DNA of 64,000 bases from Pseudomonas mendocina (GCF_900636545.1 NZ_LR134290.1:2542001-2606000); one strand, 5' to 3'. Counted from the first letter of the stretch, positions 32,407-40,570 are shown. Numbers and translations: made by a program. Notes: generated by a model not told the origin, from the sequence alone.

Positions 32407-33132
32407 ATGCCTCCATCTCCCTTGCATCCAGCCCGCCAGGCGTTGCGCATTGGTGGGCTGCAGCCGATGACGACCCTCGACTACCCCGATCACCTGGCCT
32501 GCGTGCTGTTCTGCCAGGGCTGCGCATGGCGCTGCCGCTATTGCCACAACCCGGAGCTGATCCGCTGCGGTGCAACGAACGCCGAATGGAGCTGGGCCAA
32601 GGTGTTGGATTTCCTGCAGCAGCGCCAGGGACTGCTGCAGGCGGTGGTGTTTTCCGGTGGCGAGGCTACCCTGCAGCTAGCGTTGCCGTCGGCCATGCGT
32701 CGGGTACGCGAACTGGGTTTCAAGGTCGGCTTGCACAGCGCCGGGATCAAACCGGCTTCGTTCGGACGCGCACTGGCGCATTGCAACTGGGTCGGTTTCG
32801 ACGTCAAGGCATTGGAGGAAGAGTCGGCCCTGATCACCGGCGTCAGCGGCAGCGGCCAGGCCAACTGGAAAAGCCTGGAGCTGCTGCTGGCCAGCGGTGT
32901 GAGCTACGAATGCCGCACCACGGTGCATTGGGACCTGTTCGATTGCCGGCACCTGCGACGTCTGGGCGAACGCCTGGCGGCTCAAGGCGTACGCCGCTTC
33001 GCAGTGCAGCTGGCTCGCTCGCAGCGGATGCTCGACGAGCAGTTGGGCACTGCTGCCACACCACCGCAGGCGGCAGAGCTCTGGCCTTACTTCGAGCAAC
33101 TGTTCGAACGTTTTGAACTGCGCGCGGCCTAG
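32407..33132 (+). CDS. nrdG: Anaerobic ribonucleotide reductase activating protein NrdG (radical SAM)
   Basis: 241 residues from the ATG at 32407 with GGAG 8 bases before it; a GTG at 32347 is less likely. The radical-SAM CX3CX2C cluster is Cys39, Cys43 and Cys46 (in QGCAWRCRYCHNPE), followed by a GGE-like VFSGGEATLQ. It cleaves S-adenosylmethionine to put the radical on the glycine of NrdD, here presumably Gly23 of the 49-residue protein just upstream. At 241 residues it is longer than E. coli NrdG (154) and closer to the PflA/NrdG-2 subtype. Confidence 0.93.
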   Translation: MPPSPLHPARQALRIGGLQPMTTLDYPDHLACVLFCQGCAWRCRYCHNPELIRCGATNAEWSWAKVLDFLQQRQGLLQAVVFSGGEATLQLALPSAMRRVRELGFKVGLHSAGIKPASFGRALAHCNWVGFDVKALEEESALITGVSGSGQANWKSLELLLASGVSYECRTTVHWDLFDCRHLRRLGERLAAQGVRRFAVQLARSQRMLDEQLGTAATPPQAAELWPYFEQLFERFELRAA

Positions 33133-33239
33133 GCCAATGGCTGAAAGAGTGTCGGAAATACCCCGGGGACCGCTCGACCACCAAGGCCCCGACATTCTAG
33201 TAACCCCTGTGCCTCGATCCGGGCGGGGGAGGAGACAAC

Positions 33240-34424
33240 ATGCTGATTACCGATAAGCGCAAGGCCCTGGCCATTCCGGCGATCCTGCGCCTGGGCTTTC
33301 GCCCATTCTTTCTGTTCGGCGCGGGACTGGCCGTATTGGCCGTGCCGCTGTGGATCATGGCGCTCTACGGCGGCCCTATCGCCGAGCCACAGGGTGGTTG
33401 GCTGGCCTGGCACCGCCACGAGCAGACGTTCGGCTTCGCCGGGGCCATCATCGCGGGCTTCCTGCTGACGGCGGTGCAGACCTGGACGGGGCGACCGAGC
33501 CTGTCGGGCAGACCACTGGCCTGGCTGGCCGCACTCTGGTTGCTGGGGCGTCTGAGCTGGTGGCTGCCTTCGTCCTGGTTGCTGCTGGTGGCCAACGTGG
33601 CGTTTCTACTCGCGGTCGCGGTAGTCATGGCCCGGCTGCTCTGGGCGGTGCGTCAGCGACGCAATTACCCGATCGTACTGGTGCTGGCGTTGCTGGCTGC
33701 GGCGGATCTGCTCAGTCTGCTCGGCGTGGTGTTCGGGCACGAGTCCTGGCAACGCCAGGGCTGCCTGACGGCCATCTGGCTGGTGGCCGCGATGATGACA
33801 GTGATCGGCGGGCGGGTGATTCCCTTCTTCACCCAACGCGGGCTGGGCCGGACAGAGGCAGTACAGCCCTGGGTCTGGCTGGATGTGGCCCTGCTGGTCG
33901 GCAATGTGCTAATGGCAGTGCTCACCGCTGCCGGACTGCTGCTGCAGCCTCATTGGCTCGGCACGATCCTGCCGCTGGCTCTGGGGCTGGGGCACGGGAT
34001 TCGTCTCTACCGCTGGTTCGATGCCGGTCTGCTGCGGGTGCCGCTGCTGTGGTCGCTGCACCTGGCCTATGCCTGGCTGGTAGTGGCTTGCATTGCGCTT
34101 GCGGCGTCGCAGCTGGGCGCTGCGCTGGCTTTCAGCCAGGCATTGCATGGGCTGACCATCGGTGCGATGGGCGGCCTGATCCTGGCCATGTTGGCACGGG
34201 TGTCGCTGGGCCATACGGGAAGGGCGCTGCAGTTGCCACGCGGTTTCGCCATCGCCTTCGTCGCGCTCAATCTGGCCGCGCTGGTCAGGGTCTTCGGCGT
34301 GTCCTTCGCCTACCAGCCGGCGCTCTGGCTGGCAGCCCTGGCCTGGAGCCTGGCCTTTGCACAATATCTCTACTGCTACGGGCCCATGCTGTGTCGGCCA
34401 CGTGTCGATGGTCATCCGGGCTAG
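33240..34424 (+). CDS. nnrS: NnrS family membrane protein
   Basis: 394 residues with about twelve hydrophobic segments and a GGGGAGGAG ribosome site. The N-terminal LRLGFRPFFLFGAG and WLAWHRHEQTFGF are hallmark NnrS blocks; the histidines are thought to bind heme/copper. NnrS proteins are induced with denitrification genes and protect cells against nitric oxide damage. It follows nrdG by 107 bp in an anaerobic/NO-defence block. Confidence 0.93.
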   Translation: MLITDKRKALAIPAILRLGFRPFFLFGAGLAVLAVPLWIMALYGGPIAEPQGGWLAWHRHEQTFGFAGAIIAGFLLTAVQTWTGRPSLSGRPLAWLAALWLLGRLSWWLPSSWLLLVANVAFLLAVAVVMARLLWAVRQRRNYPIVLVLALLAAADLLSLLGVVFGHESWQRQGCLTAIWLVAAMMTVIGGRVIPFFTQRGLGRTEAVQPWVWLDVALLVGNVLMAVLTAAGLLLQPHWLGTILPLALGLGHGIRLYRWFDAGLLRVPLLWSLHLAYAWLVVACIALAASQLGAALAFSQALHGLTIGAMGGLILAMLARVSLGHTGRALQLPRGFAIAFVALNLAALVRVFGVSFAYQPALWLAALAWSLAFAQYLYCYGPMLCRPRVDGHPG

Positions 34425-34447
34425 GGGCCAGAAAACAAGTGACCTCA

Positions 34448-34486
34448 CTGCCGCCGCGCACTCCTGCTTGGGGCGCGCGGCGGCAG
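34448..34486. terminator. GC-rich hairpin between nnrS and ytfE
   Basis: CTGCCGCCGCGC (34448-34459) pairs perfectly with GCGCGGCGGCAG (34475-34486) between convergent genes. No T run. Confidence 0.65.
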
Positions 34487-34490
34487 GGGC

Positions 34491-35174
34491 TTATTGATAG
34501 CCGACCGATTCACCCAACGCGCGAGGGAACAGCAGGTTGTTTTCCAGATGGATGTGTTGCATCAGGTCGCGGCGTAGTTCATCCAGCCCGCCGTAAAGCG
34601 CTCGCCAGGTGTTGCAGGCGTTGGCAGGCGGCTGCATGCCATTGGTCAATGCCACCATACGCTCCAGGGCATCGCCGTGCTGGTCATGCTCATAGCGCAT
34701 TACCGAAACCGGCGCACCCAGCATCACACCACCGCCGCGCTGGATCATCGGAAAGAGGATCTGCTCCTCCTTCTGCATGTGGCTTTCCAGTTCCTGCAGC
34801 AGATTCATCAACAGATCCGTCAGGCCCAGCGGGCAGTGCTCGCGGCCGCCGTGCACCTGTTCGACACGGGCCGCGAGGCGAATCAGCTCCGGCAACTGCT
34901 GGCGATGGACGTCGTGGTAGCGCTCCAGGATGTGATCGATAAGTTGCTCTGGCGGCGCCGTGCGCCAATCTTCTTCATTCCCTATTTCGCCGTCGAGCGA
35001 AAGCAGCTGTCGTTGTACCTGTTCGGCATCAATGCCGCGCTCCTGTGCTGCCTGGCGAAGGCTTTTCTGGCCGCCGCAGCAGAAATCGAGGTGGAACTCA
35101 TGGAGAACCCGGGTCGCACCGGGGATGTTGCAGGCGATGTGGCCGAGGGTGTGGTCGAGCAGTTGGCTGGCCAT
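34491..35174 (-). CDS. ytfE: Iron-sulfur cluster repair di-iron protein (YtfE/DnrN/ScdA)
   Basis: 227 residues. The N-terminal ScdA_N domain has FHLDFCCGGQKSL (about 27-39), then a hemerythrin-like four-helix bundle with iron ligands in HDVHRQQLPEL, ELESHMQKEEQILFPM, YEHDQHGD and HIHLENNLLFPRA. It repairs Fe-S clusters damaged by NO or oxidants. It is divergent from norR, with a sigma-54 promoter in between, the expected regulator-target pair. Confidence 0.95.
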   Translation of the reverse strand: MASQLLDHTLGHIACNIPGATRVLHEFHLDFCCGGQKSLRQAAQERGIDAEQVQRQLLSLDGEIGNEEDWRTAPPEQLIDHILERYHDVHRQQLPELIRLAARVEQVHGGREHCPLGLTDLLMNLLQELESHMQKEEQILFPMIQRGGGVMLGAPVSVMRYEHDQHGDALERMVALTNGMQPPANACNTWRALYGGLDELRRDLMQHIHLENNLLFPRALGESVGYQ

Positions 35175-35213
35175 GCATGGCTCCTTTCAGGCTGGTTTGT
35201 GCCTGTGCCCATC

Positions 35214-35227
35214 GCAAACACCGTGCC
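35214..35227 (-). promoter_or_regulatory. Sigma-54 (RpoN) promoter of ytfE
   Basis: On the minus strand GGCACGGTGTTTGC has the -24 GG and -12 GC with the obligatory 10-base spacing and matches the consensus TGGCACG-N4-TTGC except for the first base. It lies about 40 bases upstream of the ytfE start, next to the gene for the sigma-54 activator NorR. Confidence 0.85.
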
Positions 35228-35237
35228 GGGGCAAGAC

Positions 35238-35279
35238 TTGACGACAATCAAGGGCTAGCGCGGCTTACAGGTCTAATCT
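35238..35279 (+). promoter_or_regulatory. Anr/Dnr-like box and -10 of norR
   Basis: TTGACGACAATCAA (35238-35251) matches TTGAT-N4-ATCAA in nine of ten positions, and TCTAAT/TAATCT (35272-35279) lies at -10 spacing, giving a start near 35286. The same dyad could instead serve NorR as an enhancer for the divergent ytfE promoter. Confidence 0.6.
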
Positions 35280-35311
35280 ACCCGGCATGAATCAGGTCCG
35301 GGGCACCCGAA

Positions 35312-36841
35312 ATGGTAGATTTCACTCCCTTGCAGAACACCTTGCTCGCCGACCTGACAGGCGAGTTGCCCAGCGCTGTACGCCTGCAGCGACTAGTGGT
35401 CAGCCTGCGTGAAGTCTTCGCCTGCAGTGCGGTGGTGCTATTGCGCCTGGATGGCGACAATCTGCGACCTCAGGCTGCGGTCGGGCTCAGCCACGAAACC
35501 CTGGGGCGCAGCTTCGCAGTTGCCAGGCACCCGCGTCTGGCACTGATCATGGAGCAGCGCGCGCCGGTACAGTTTCCGGCCGATAGCGAGCTGCCCGATC
35601 CTTACGATGGCTTGTTGCAGCACAGCCCGGACGAGCCGCTACCGGTGCACGACTGCATGGGGATGAGCCTGGTGGTCGATGGTCGTACGTGGGGCGCGGT
35701 GACGCTCGATGCCTTGCGCCCCGGCACCTTCGACCGCCGCGCCGGCGAACGGCTGCAGCGCTATGGCCTGTTGATCGAGGCGGCGCTGCGGACCTGTCGA
35801 CTGGAGAACGAGATTCGCAGCCTGCGTCTGGTCCGCTCTGAGCCGGGCGAGGAGGGTGACGAGGCGGCGGGCATGATTCTGGGCGATAGCCCAATCCTCA
35901 CGCAGTTGCTCGACGAGCTCGGCGTGGTGGCTGAATCCGAATTGCCGGTGTTGCTGCAGGGCGAAACCGGCGTCGGCAAGGAATTGTTTGCCCGTTGGCT
36001 GCATGCCCATTCGCCCCGCGCGCGCAAGCCGCTGGTGTACGTCAATTGTGCAGCTCTGCCAGAGACGCTGGCGGAAAGCGAGCTATTCGGGCATGTGCGC
36101 GGCGCGTTTTCCGGCGCCACGCAGGATCGGCCCGGGCGCTTCGAGGCCGCCAACGGCGGCACGCTGTTTCTCGACGAGATCGGTGAGCTGCCGCTGTCGA
36201 TCCAGGCCAAGTTGCTGCGTGCCCTGCAGAACGGCGAGATTCAGCGCCTGGGCTCGGACCGCACGCGGCATGTCGATGTCCGGGTGATCACCGCGACCAA
36301 CCGACGGCTGTGGGAAGAGGTTCGTGAGGGGCGATTCAGGGCCGACCTCTATCATCGTCTGTCGGTCTACCCGGTACACATCCCGTCGCTGCGCGAGCGG
36401 GGCAGGGACATCCTGCTGCTGGCCGGGCACTTTCTCGAGCTAAACCGCGCGCGCCTGGGCCTGCGCTGCCTGCGTCTGGCGGCCGATGCCGAGGAAGCGC
36501 TGCTTGGCTATTGTTGGCCAGGCAATGTGCGTGAACTGGAACACGTGATCAGCAGGGCTGCGCTCAAGGTATTGAGCCAGGCCGAGTCGCGTACCGCTTT
36601 GCTCAGTATCGGTGCATCCTGGTTGGGTCTGGAAGGCCCGGTCTCGCTGCCGGCAAGTGCCCCTGCAGCGCCGCGCCCGGTCGCCAGCGAGAGCCTGCAG
36701 CAGAGCGTGGATCGCTATCAGCGGGAGCTGATCCGCAACGCACTGAGCGAGCATGGTGGTAAGTGGGCCGCCACTGCACGGACGCTGGCCGTCGATCCGA
36801 GCAACCTGCGCAAGCTGGCAAGGCGATTGAACCTTCTTTGA
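35312..36841 (+). CDS. norR: NO-responsive sigma-54 activator NorR
   Basis: 509 residues. The N-terminal GAF domain (about 20-170) senses NO through a mononuclear iron. The central AAA+ domain has Walker A GETGVGKE at 217-224 and the sigma-54 contact loop GAFSGA at 264-269, where most activators have GAFTGA. A C-terminal Fis-type HTH begins at about 462 (WAATARTLAVDPSNLRKLARR). It is divergent from ytfE, its probable target. A denitrification regulator such as DnrR or FhpR is the same family. Confidence 0.93.
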   Translation: MVDFTPLQNTLLADLTGELPSAVRLQRLVVSLREVFACSAVVLLRLDGDNLRPQAAVGLSHETLGRSFAVARHPRLALIMEQRAPVQFPADSELPDPYDGLLQHSPDEPLPVHDCMGMSLVVDGRTWGAVTLDALRPGTFDRRAGERLQRYGLLIEAALRTCRLENEIRSLRLVRSEPGEEGDEAAGMILGDSPILTQLLDELGVVAESELPVLLQGETGVGKELFARWLHAHSPRARKPLVYVNCAALPETLAESELFGHVRGAFSGATQDRPGRFEAANGGTLFLDEIGELPLSIQAKLLRALQNGEIQRLGSDRTRHVDVRVITATNRRLWEEVREGRFRADLYHRLSVYPVHIPSLRERGRDILLLAGHFLELNRARLGLRCLRLAADAEEALLGYCWPGNVRELEHVISRAALKVLSQAESRTALLSIGASWLGLEGPVSLPASAPAAPRPVASESLQQSVDRYQRELIRNALSEHGGKWAATARTLAVDPSNLRKLARRLNLL

Positions 36842-36880
36842 TTGCGAACAGCAGGTGAGATGCGCTAGACCGCAAGAGCT

Positions 36881-37117
36881 TTATTCCAGCGGCACCAGGC
36901 GTACCTGGGCGATATCGGCACTCGCTTTCTCTTGCGGCTCTGCCAGATCCATACCCCAATCGCCATGCTCATACCAATCGTCGCCGAGCATCTCGACCGG
37001 GTGCATGGTGCGGTCTGCGCCATTGCCGCAGGCCAGCGAATCAGCCGGGCAATAGCGATCACAGCCCCAGCAGATGCGATCAGGGCGGCTCGGGTGCAAG
37101 GGAAACTTCTTGGCCAT
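36881..37117 (-). CDS. DUF3079 family protein
   Basis: 78 residues from the ATG at 37117 (MAKKFPLHPSRPDRICWGCD) with AGGAAA upstream; the frame to 37204 crosses the promoter. Four closely spaced cysteines (CWGCDRYCPADSLACGNG) at about 16-29 suggest a metal or Fe-S site, and the rest is acidic (WYEHGDWGMD). The family has no known function to me. An Anr/Dnr box 62 bp upstream with a well-placed -10 implies anaerobic expression, in keeping with a redox role. Confidence 0.88.
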   Translation of the reverse strand: MAKKFPLHPSRPDRICWGCDRYCPADSLACGNGADRTMHPVEMLGDDWYEHGDWGMDLAEPQEKASADIAQVRLVPLE

Positions 37118-37151
37118 TTCAGCGTTTCCTGCCTGGCTTGTCGTCCTCTCA

Positions 37152-37192
37152 AGCCTAGTGGCGCCAGTTGTGGCGGCCTTGATCGATATCAA
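37152..37192 (-). promoter_or_regulatory. Anr/Dnr box and -10 of the DUF3079 gene
   Basis: TTGATCGATATCAA (37179-37192) is a perfect TTGAT-N4-ATCAA palindrome. On the minus strand TAGGCT (37157-37152) sits at class II spacing, giving a start near 37144 and a leader of about 27 bases. Confidence 0.85.
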
Positions 37193-37234
37193 GTTTCGGC
37201 GCATTCGGCGCCGTGAGGAAACGGCCGGACCGAC

Positions 37235-37277
37235 TTGATCGCAGTCAAGGCGACCGCTGTGATGCGTCGCCTAGAGT
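37235..37277 (+). promoter_or_regulatory. Anr/Dnr box and -10 of ubiUVT
   Basis: TTGATCGCAGTCAA (37235-37248), nine of ten consensus positions, with TAGAGT at 37272-37277; predicted transcript start near 37283, 26 bases before ubiU. Confidence 0.82.
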
Positions 37278-37308
37278 GGCGCCTCGCTGTCGAAGCAGGA
37301 GTCGAATC

Positions 37309-38298
37309 ATGCATCTGGTCTGTCCCGCGGGAAGTCTTCCCGCCCTCAAGGCCGCGCTGAATCAGGGGGCGGATGCCATCTACGTGGGCTTTCGCGATGA
37401 CACCAATGCCCGTCATTTTGCCGGCCTGAATCTGGATGAGCGCCAGCTGGACACGGGCTTGCAGCTCATCCGTCAGCGCGGCCGCCAGCTCTATGTCGCG
37501 GTCAACACCTACGCCCAGGCGCAGGGCTGGAAGCGCTGGCAGCGCGCCGTGGACCAGGCCGCCGCACTCGGAGTGGACGCGCTGATTGCCGCCGATCCAG
37601 GTGTGCTGGCATATGCCAGCCGCCATCATCCCGACCTCAGCCTGCATCTCTCGGTGCAGGGGTCTGCCACCAACGCCGCGGCCCTGGCGTTCTACCAGCA
37701 GCGCTACAACATCCGCCGCGCGGTGCTACCGCGGGTGCTGTCACTGGCCCAAGTGCGCCAGGTGGCGGAAAAGAGCAGCGTGCCGCTGGAGGTCTTCGCC
37801 TTCGGCAGCCTGTGCATCATGGCCGAGGGGCGCTGCCACCTGTCGTCCTACGTTACCGGCGAGTCGCCCAATCTGTGCGGTGTCTGTTCGCCGGCCAAGG
37901 CCGTGCGCTGGCAGGAAGATGCCCAGGGCCTGAATTCGCGTCTGGGCGGCGTGCTGATCGACCGTTATGCGCCGGGCGAGCCGGCGGGCTATCCGACTCT
38001 GTGCAAGGGACGGTTCCTGGTCGAGGGCCAGCGCTTCCACGCCCTGGAGGAACCCACCAGCCTCAACACCATCGATCTGATCCCGCAGTTGGCCGGAATG
38101 GGCATCGCCGCGGTGAAAATCGAAGGACGCCAGCGCAGTCCGGCGTATGTCGAGCAGGTCACGCGGGTCTGGCGTGAAGCGCTGGATGCCCATGCAACTG
38201 GCCATTTCGCCGTTCAGGAACGCTGGCGCCAGGAGTTGGCGCGGCTGTCCGAGGGCAGCCAGACCACGCTTGGCGCCTATCATCGATCCTGGCAATGA
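37309..38298 (+). CDS. ubiU: UbiU, O2-independent ubiquinone hydroxylation protein (U32 family)
   Basis: 329 residues from the ATG at 37309 (MHLVCPAGSLPALKAALNQG) behind AGCAGGAG. The U32 fold has its cysteine ligands in FGSLCIMAEGRCHLSSY, NLCGVCSP and YPTLCKGRF, the four-Cys set that holds a 4Fe-4S cluster in UbiU. With UbiV it carries out the hydroxylations of ubiquinone synthesis without O2, using prephenate as oxygen donor. First gene of ubiU-ubiV-ubiT. Confidence 0.95.
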   Translation: MHLVCPAGSLPALKAALNQGADAIYVGFRDDTNARHFAGLNLDERQLDTGLQLIRQRGRQLYVAVNTYAQAQGWKRWQRAVDQAAALGVDALIAADPGVLAYASRHHPDLSLHLSVQGSATNAAALAFYQQRYNIRRAVLPRVLSLAQVRQVAEKSSVPLEVFAFGSLCIMAEGRCHLSSYVTGESPNLCGVCSPAKAVRWQEDAQGLNSRLGGVLIDRYAPGEPAGYPTLCKGRFLVEGQRFHALEEPTSLNTIDLIPQLAGMGIAAVKIEGRQRSPAYVEQVTRVWREALDAHATGHFAVQERWRQELARLSEGSQTTLGAYHRSWQ

Positions 38299-38305
38299 GG
38301 AAGCT

Positions 38306-39193
38306 ATGAAACTGAGTCTGGGCCCCGTCCTGTTCTACTGGAGTCGCAGCAAACTGCTGGACTTCTATGCCGAGATGGCCGAACAACCACTCGACATCAT
38401 CTACCTGGGCGAAACGGTTTGCTCCAAGCGCCGCGCGCTGTCGTTGGACGACTGGCTGCAACTGGCCCGTGAACTGCGCACATGCACTGGCGCCGAGCTG
38501 GTGCTGTCCGGGCTGGCGCTGGTTGAGGCAGCCTCCGAACTGGCGAGCCTGCGCCGCCTGTGCGACAACGGCGAGCTGCTGGTCGAGGCCAACGACATGG
38601 GGGCGGTACAGCTGCTTGCCGACCGCGGCCTGCCTTTCGTCGCCGGGCCGGCGCTGAACCTGTACAACGCTCATGCCTTGCACGAGTTGATAACGTGCGG
38701 GCTGCAACGCTGGGTTCCACCCGTGGAATGCTCCGGGCAACTGCTGCACGATTGCCTGCAACAACTCGACGCCCTGCAGATCGAACGCCCGGAAGTGGAA
38801 CTGTTCGCCTACGGCCATCTACCGCTGGCCTACTCGGCGCGCTGCTTCACGGCGCGTGCCGAGAACCGGCCCAAGGACGACTGCCAATTCTGCTGCCAGA
38901 ACTATCCCGAGGGCATCGCGCTGCTCAGCCAGGAGGCGCAGCCGTTGTTCACCATCAACGGCATCCAGACCCTGTCTGCGGAGGTCAGCAATCTTCTCGC
39001 CGACTATCCGACCCTTGCCGATAGTGGAGTGGACATCCTGCGCCTGAGCCCGCGTAGCGAAGGTATGGCGCAGGTAATCGGGGACTTCGCCGCGGTGCGC
39101 GACGGAGGCCTGCCGCCCCTGGCAGTGAGCGGCTGCAACGGTTACTGGCATGGCCTTCCGGGCATGCTGACGGCGCAGGGGCTGAACCCATGA
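38306..39193 (+). CDS. ubiV: UbiV, O2-independent ubiquinone hydroxylation protein (U32 family)
   Basis: 295 residues from the ATG at 38306 (MKLSLGPVLFYWSRSKLLDFY) with GAGGAAG upstream. Cysteine ligands include YSARCFTAR and DCQFCCQNYP. It forms a heterodimer with UbiU; each carries a 4Fe-4S cluster. Starts 7 bp after ubiU, and its stop overlaps ubiT (ATGA). Confidence 0.95.
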   Translation: MKLSLGPVLFYWSRSKLLDFYAEMAEQPLDIIYLGETVCSKRRALSLDDWLQLARELRTCTGAELVLSGLALVEAASELASLRRLCDNGELLVEANDMGAVQLLADRGLPFVAGPALNLYNAHALHELITCGLQRWVPPVECSGQLLHDCLQQLDALQIERPEVELFAYGHLPLAYSARCFTARAENRPKDDCQFCCQNYPEGIALLSQEAQPLFTINGIQTLSAEVSNLLADYPTLADSGVDILRLSPRSEGMAQVIGDFAAVRDGGLPPLAVSGCNGYWHGLPGMLTAQGLNP

Positions 39194-39651
39194 CCCTGGC
39201 CCAACGACTGGTGAAACTGGGCACGCCGCTATTGCCACTTGGTCAGTACGTACCCTTTGCCGTACAGCGCCGGCTGATCGAAAGCGCGGCGGCCCGGTTG
39301 TTCGCCAAGCCACTGGCCGAGGGTGCGTTCGATCTGCTGGCAGGCCGTTGGCTGTGCATCGAAATCAGCGATCTGGGCCTGGCCTGGTGCATCAGTTGTG
39401 TCGGCACCCGGCTGCTGGTGCGCCGCCGTGAAACCGTGGACGTGACCATTCGCGGCAGGTGGCGCGACTTCCTTCTGCTGGCCAGCCGTCGGGAAGATCC
39501 GGATACCCTGTTCTTTCGCCGTCACCTGGTGATCGAAGGCGACACCGATCTGGGGCTGGGTGTGAAGAATCTGCTGGACGCGCTTGAACCGCAGGAGCTT
39601 TCACCCAGGGCCTGGCAGCTGATCCAGGCGATTGGCGAAGCCGTGCACTGA
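39190..39651 (+). CDS. ubiT: UbiT, SCP2-domain accessory factor of anaerobic ubiquinone synthesis
   Basis: 153 residues. The SCP2 lipid-binding fold runs from about 35 to 140 (GAFDLLAGRWLCIEISDLGL; DTLFFRRHLVIEGDTDLGLGVKNLLD). It is the anaerobic counterpart of UbiJ, binding ubiquinone intermediates. Overlaps ubiV by 4 bp. In P. aeruginosa UbiTUV are needed for denitrifying growth (from memory). Confidence 0.93.
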   Translation: MTLAQRLVKLGTPLLPLGQYVPFAVQRRLIESAAARLFAKPLAEGAFDLLAGRWLCIEISDLGLAWCISCVGTRLLVRRRETVDVTIRGRWRDFLLLASRREDPDTLFFRRHLVIEGDTDLGLGVKNLLDALEPQELSPRAWQLIQAIGEAVH

Positions 39652-39673
39652 GTGATGATGACCACCTGCTGAG

Positions 39674-40570
39674 TCAGCCTGAATCCTGACCAGCTCCTGC
39701 GCTTCGCTGTAGCCGTTGCTGGAGGTCGCGCGCGTCGTAGGGCGCTCGCACCTTCACGTCGTTATCGAAGTAACAGTAAAGATCGCGCGCCGTGCGGCGG
39801 GGCTTATGTGCCTGGTCGATCAACCGGGCATCGTCGGGTTGGCCTCCGGCAGTCCAGGTTTCGATGCGTTGCTGCCAATGCTGCAGGGCTTCAGTCGAAT
39901 ACCCGCTGACATAGAGCTCGGCATCGCCATGCAGACGCAAGTAGAGGAAATCGGCGGTGATGTCTTCGGCATAAGGCCATTTGCCCGCCGTGTCTGCCAC
40001 CACCAGGGCGATGCCGTGTTGGCGCAGCAGCTCGATGAACGCCGGATCGCAGAAACTGGCATTGCGAACCTCCACGGCATGCCGCAGTGGGCGATCCGCT
40101 GCGGCGTCCAGGTAGCCGGCCACATGCAGTCGGGCGGAGGCGTGACGGGCGAGACTGCGGGCCTGGTCGGTATCGGTTGGCAGCTTGGCGACGAACTCGG
40201 CGAAGAGGGTTTCGTCGAAGCGGAAGCTGGGTGGGAACTGCCAGAGGATGGGGCCGAGCTTTTCCTTAAGACTCAGCAGGCCGGACGCGAAGAAGTTGGC
40301 CAGCGGTTCGTCGATGTCGACCAGACGGCGCACATGGGTGATGAAGCGCGGCGCCTTGACACTGAAGACGAAGTCGTCGGGCGTCTGTGCTGCCCACTTG
40401 CTGTAGCGCTCGGGCGCCTGCAGGCCGTAGAACGAACCGTTGATCTCAATGCTGTTCACCTCGCGCGAGGCGAACTCCAGTTCGCGCCGCTGCGCCAACC
40501 CCCTGGGGTAGAAGTCGCCGCGCCAGGGCGCGTAGCGCCAGCCGGAAATACCGATGCGTACATCACTCAT
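39674..40570 (-). CDS. DUF72 domain protein (YecE-like)
   Basis: 298 residues from the ATG at 40570 (MSDVRIGISGWRYAPWRGDFYP) behind GGGAGG. A TIM-barrel DUF72 fold with the family blocks SIEINGSFYGLQ, FVFSVKAPRFITH, GPILWQFPPSF and LYCYFDND. The biochemical role of the family is not established. It marks the left edge of the stress-type region that includes Ku/LigD. Confidence 0.9.
   Translation of the reverse strand: MSDVRIGISGWRYAPWRGDFYPRGLAQRRELEFASREVNSIEINGSFYGLQAPERYSKWAAQTPDDFVFSVKAPRFITHVRRLVDIDEPLANFFASGLLSLKEKLGPILWQFPPSFRFDETLFAEFVAKLPTDTDQARSLARHASARLHVAGYLDAAADRPLRHAVEVRNASFCDPAFIELLRQHGIALVVADTAGKWPYAEDITADFLYLRLHGDAELYVSGYSTEALQHWQQRIETWTAGGQPDDARLIDQAHKPRRTARDLYCYFDNDVKVRAPYDARDLQQRLQRSAGAGQDSG

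Noticed and set aside
33350..34942. 530-aa open frame overlapping nnrS and ytfE
   Set aside because: Out-of-frame shadow, Gly/Arg/Ala-rich; both real genes beneath it have clear family motifs.
37118..37308. Small antisense frame of about 94 aa across the ubiU/DUF3079 interval
   Set aside because: It covers the two Anr boxes and promoters and lacks a ribosome site; the region is regulatory.
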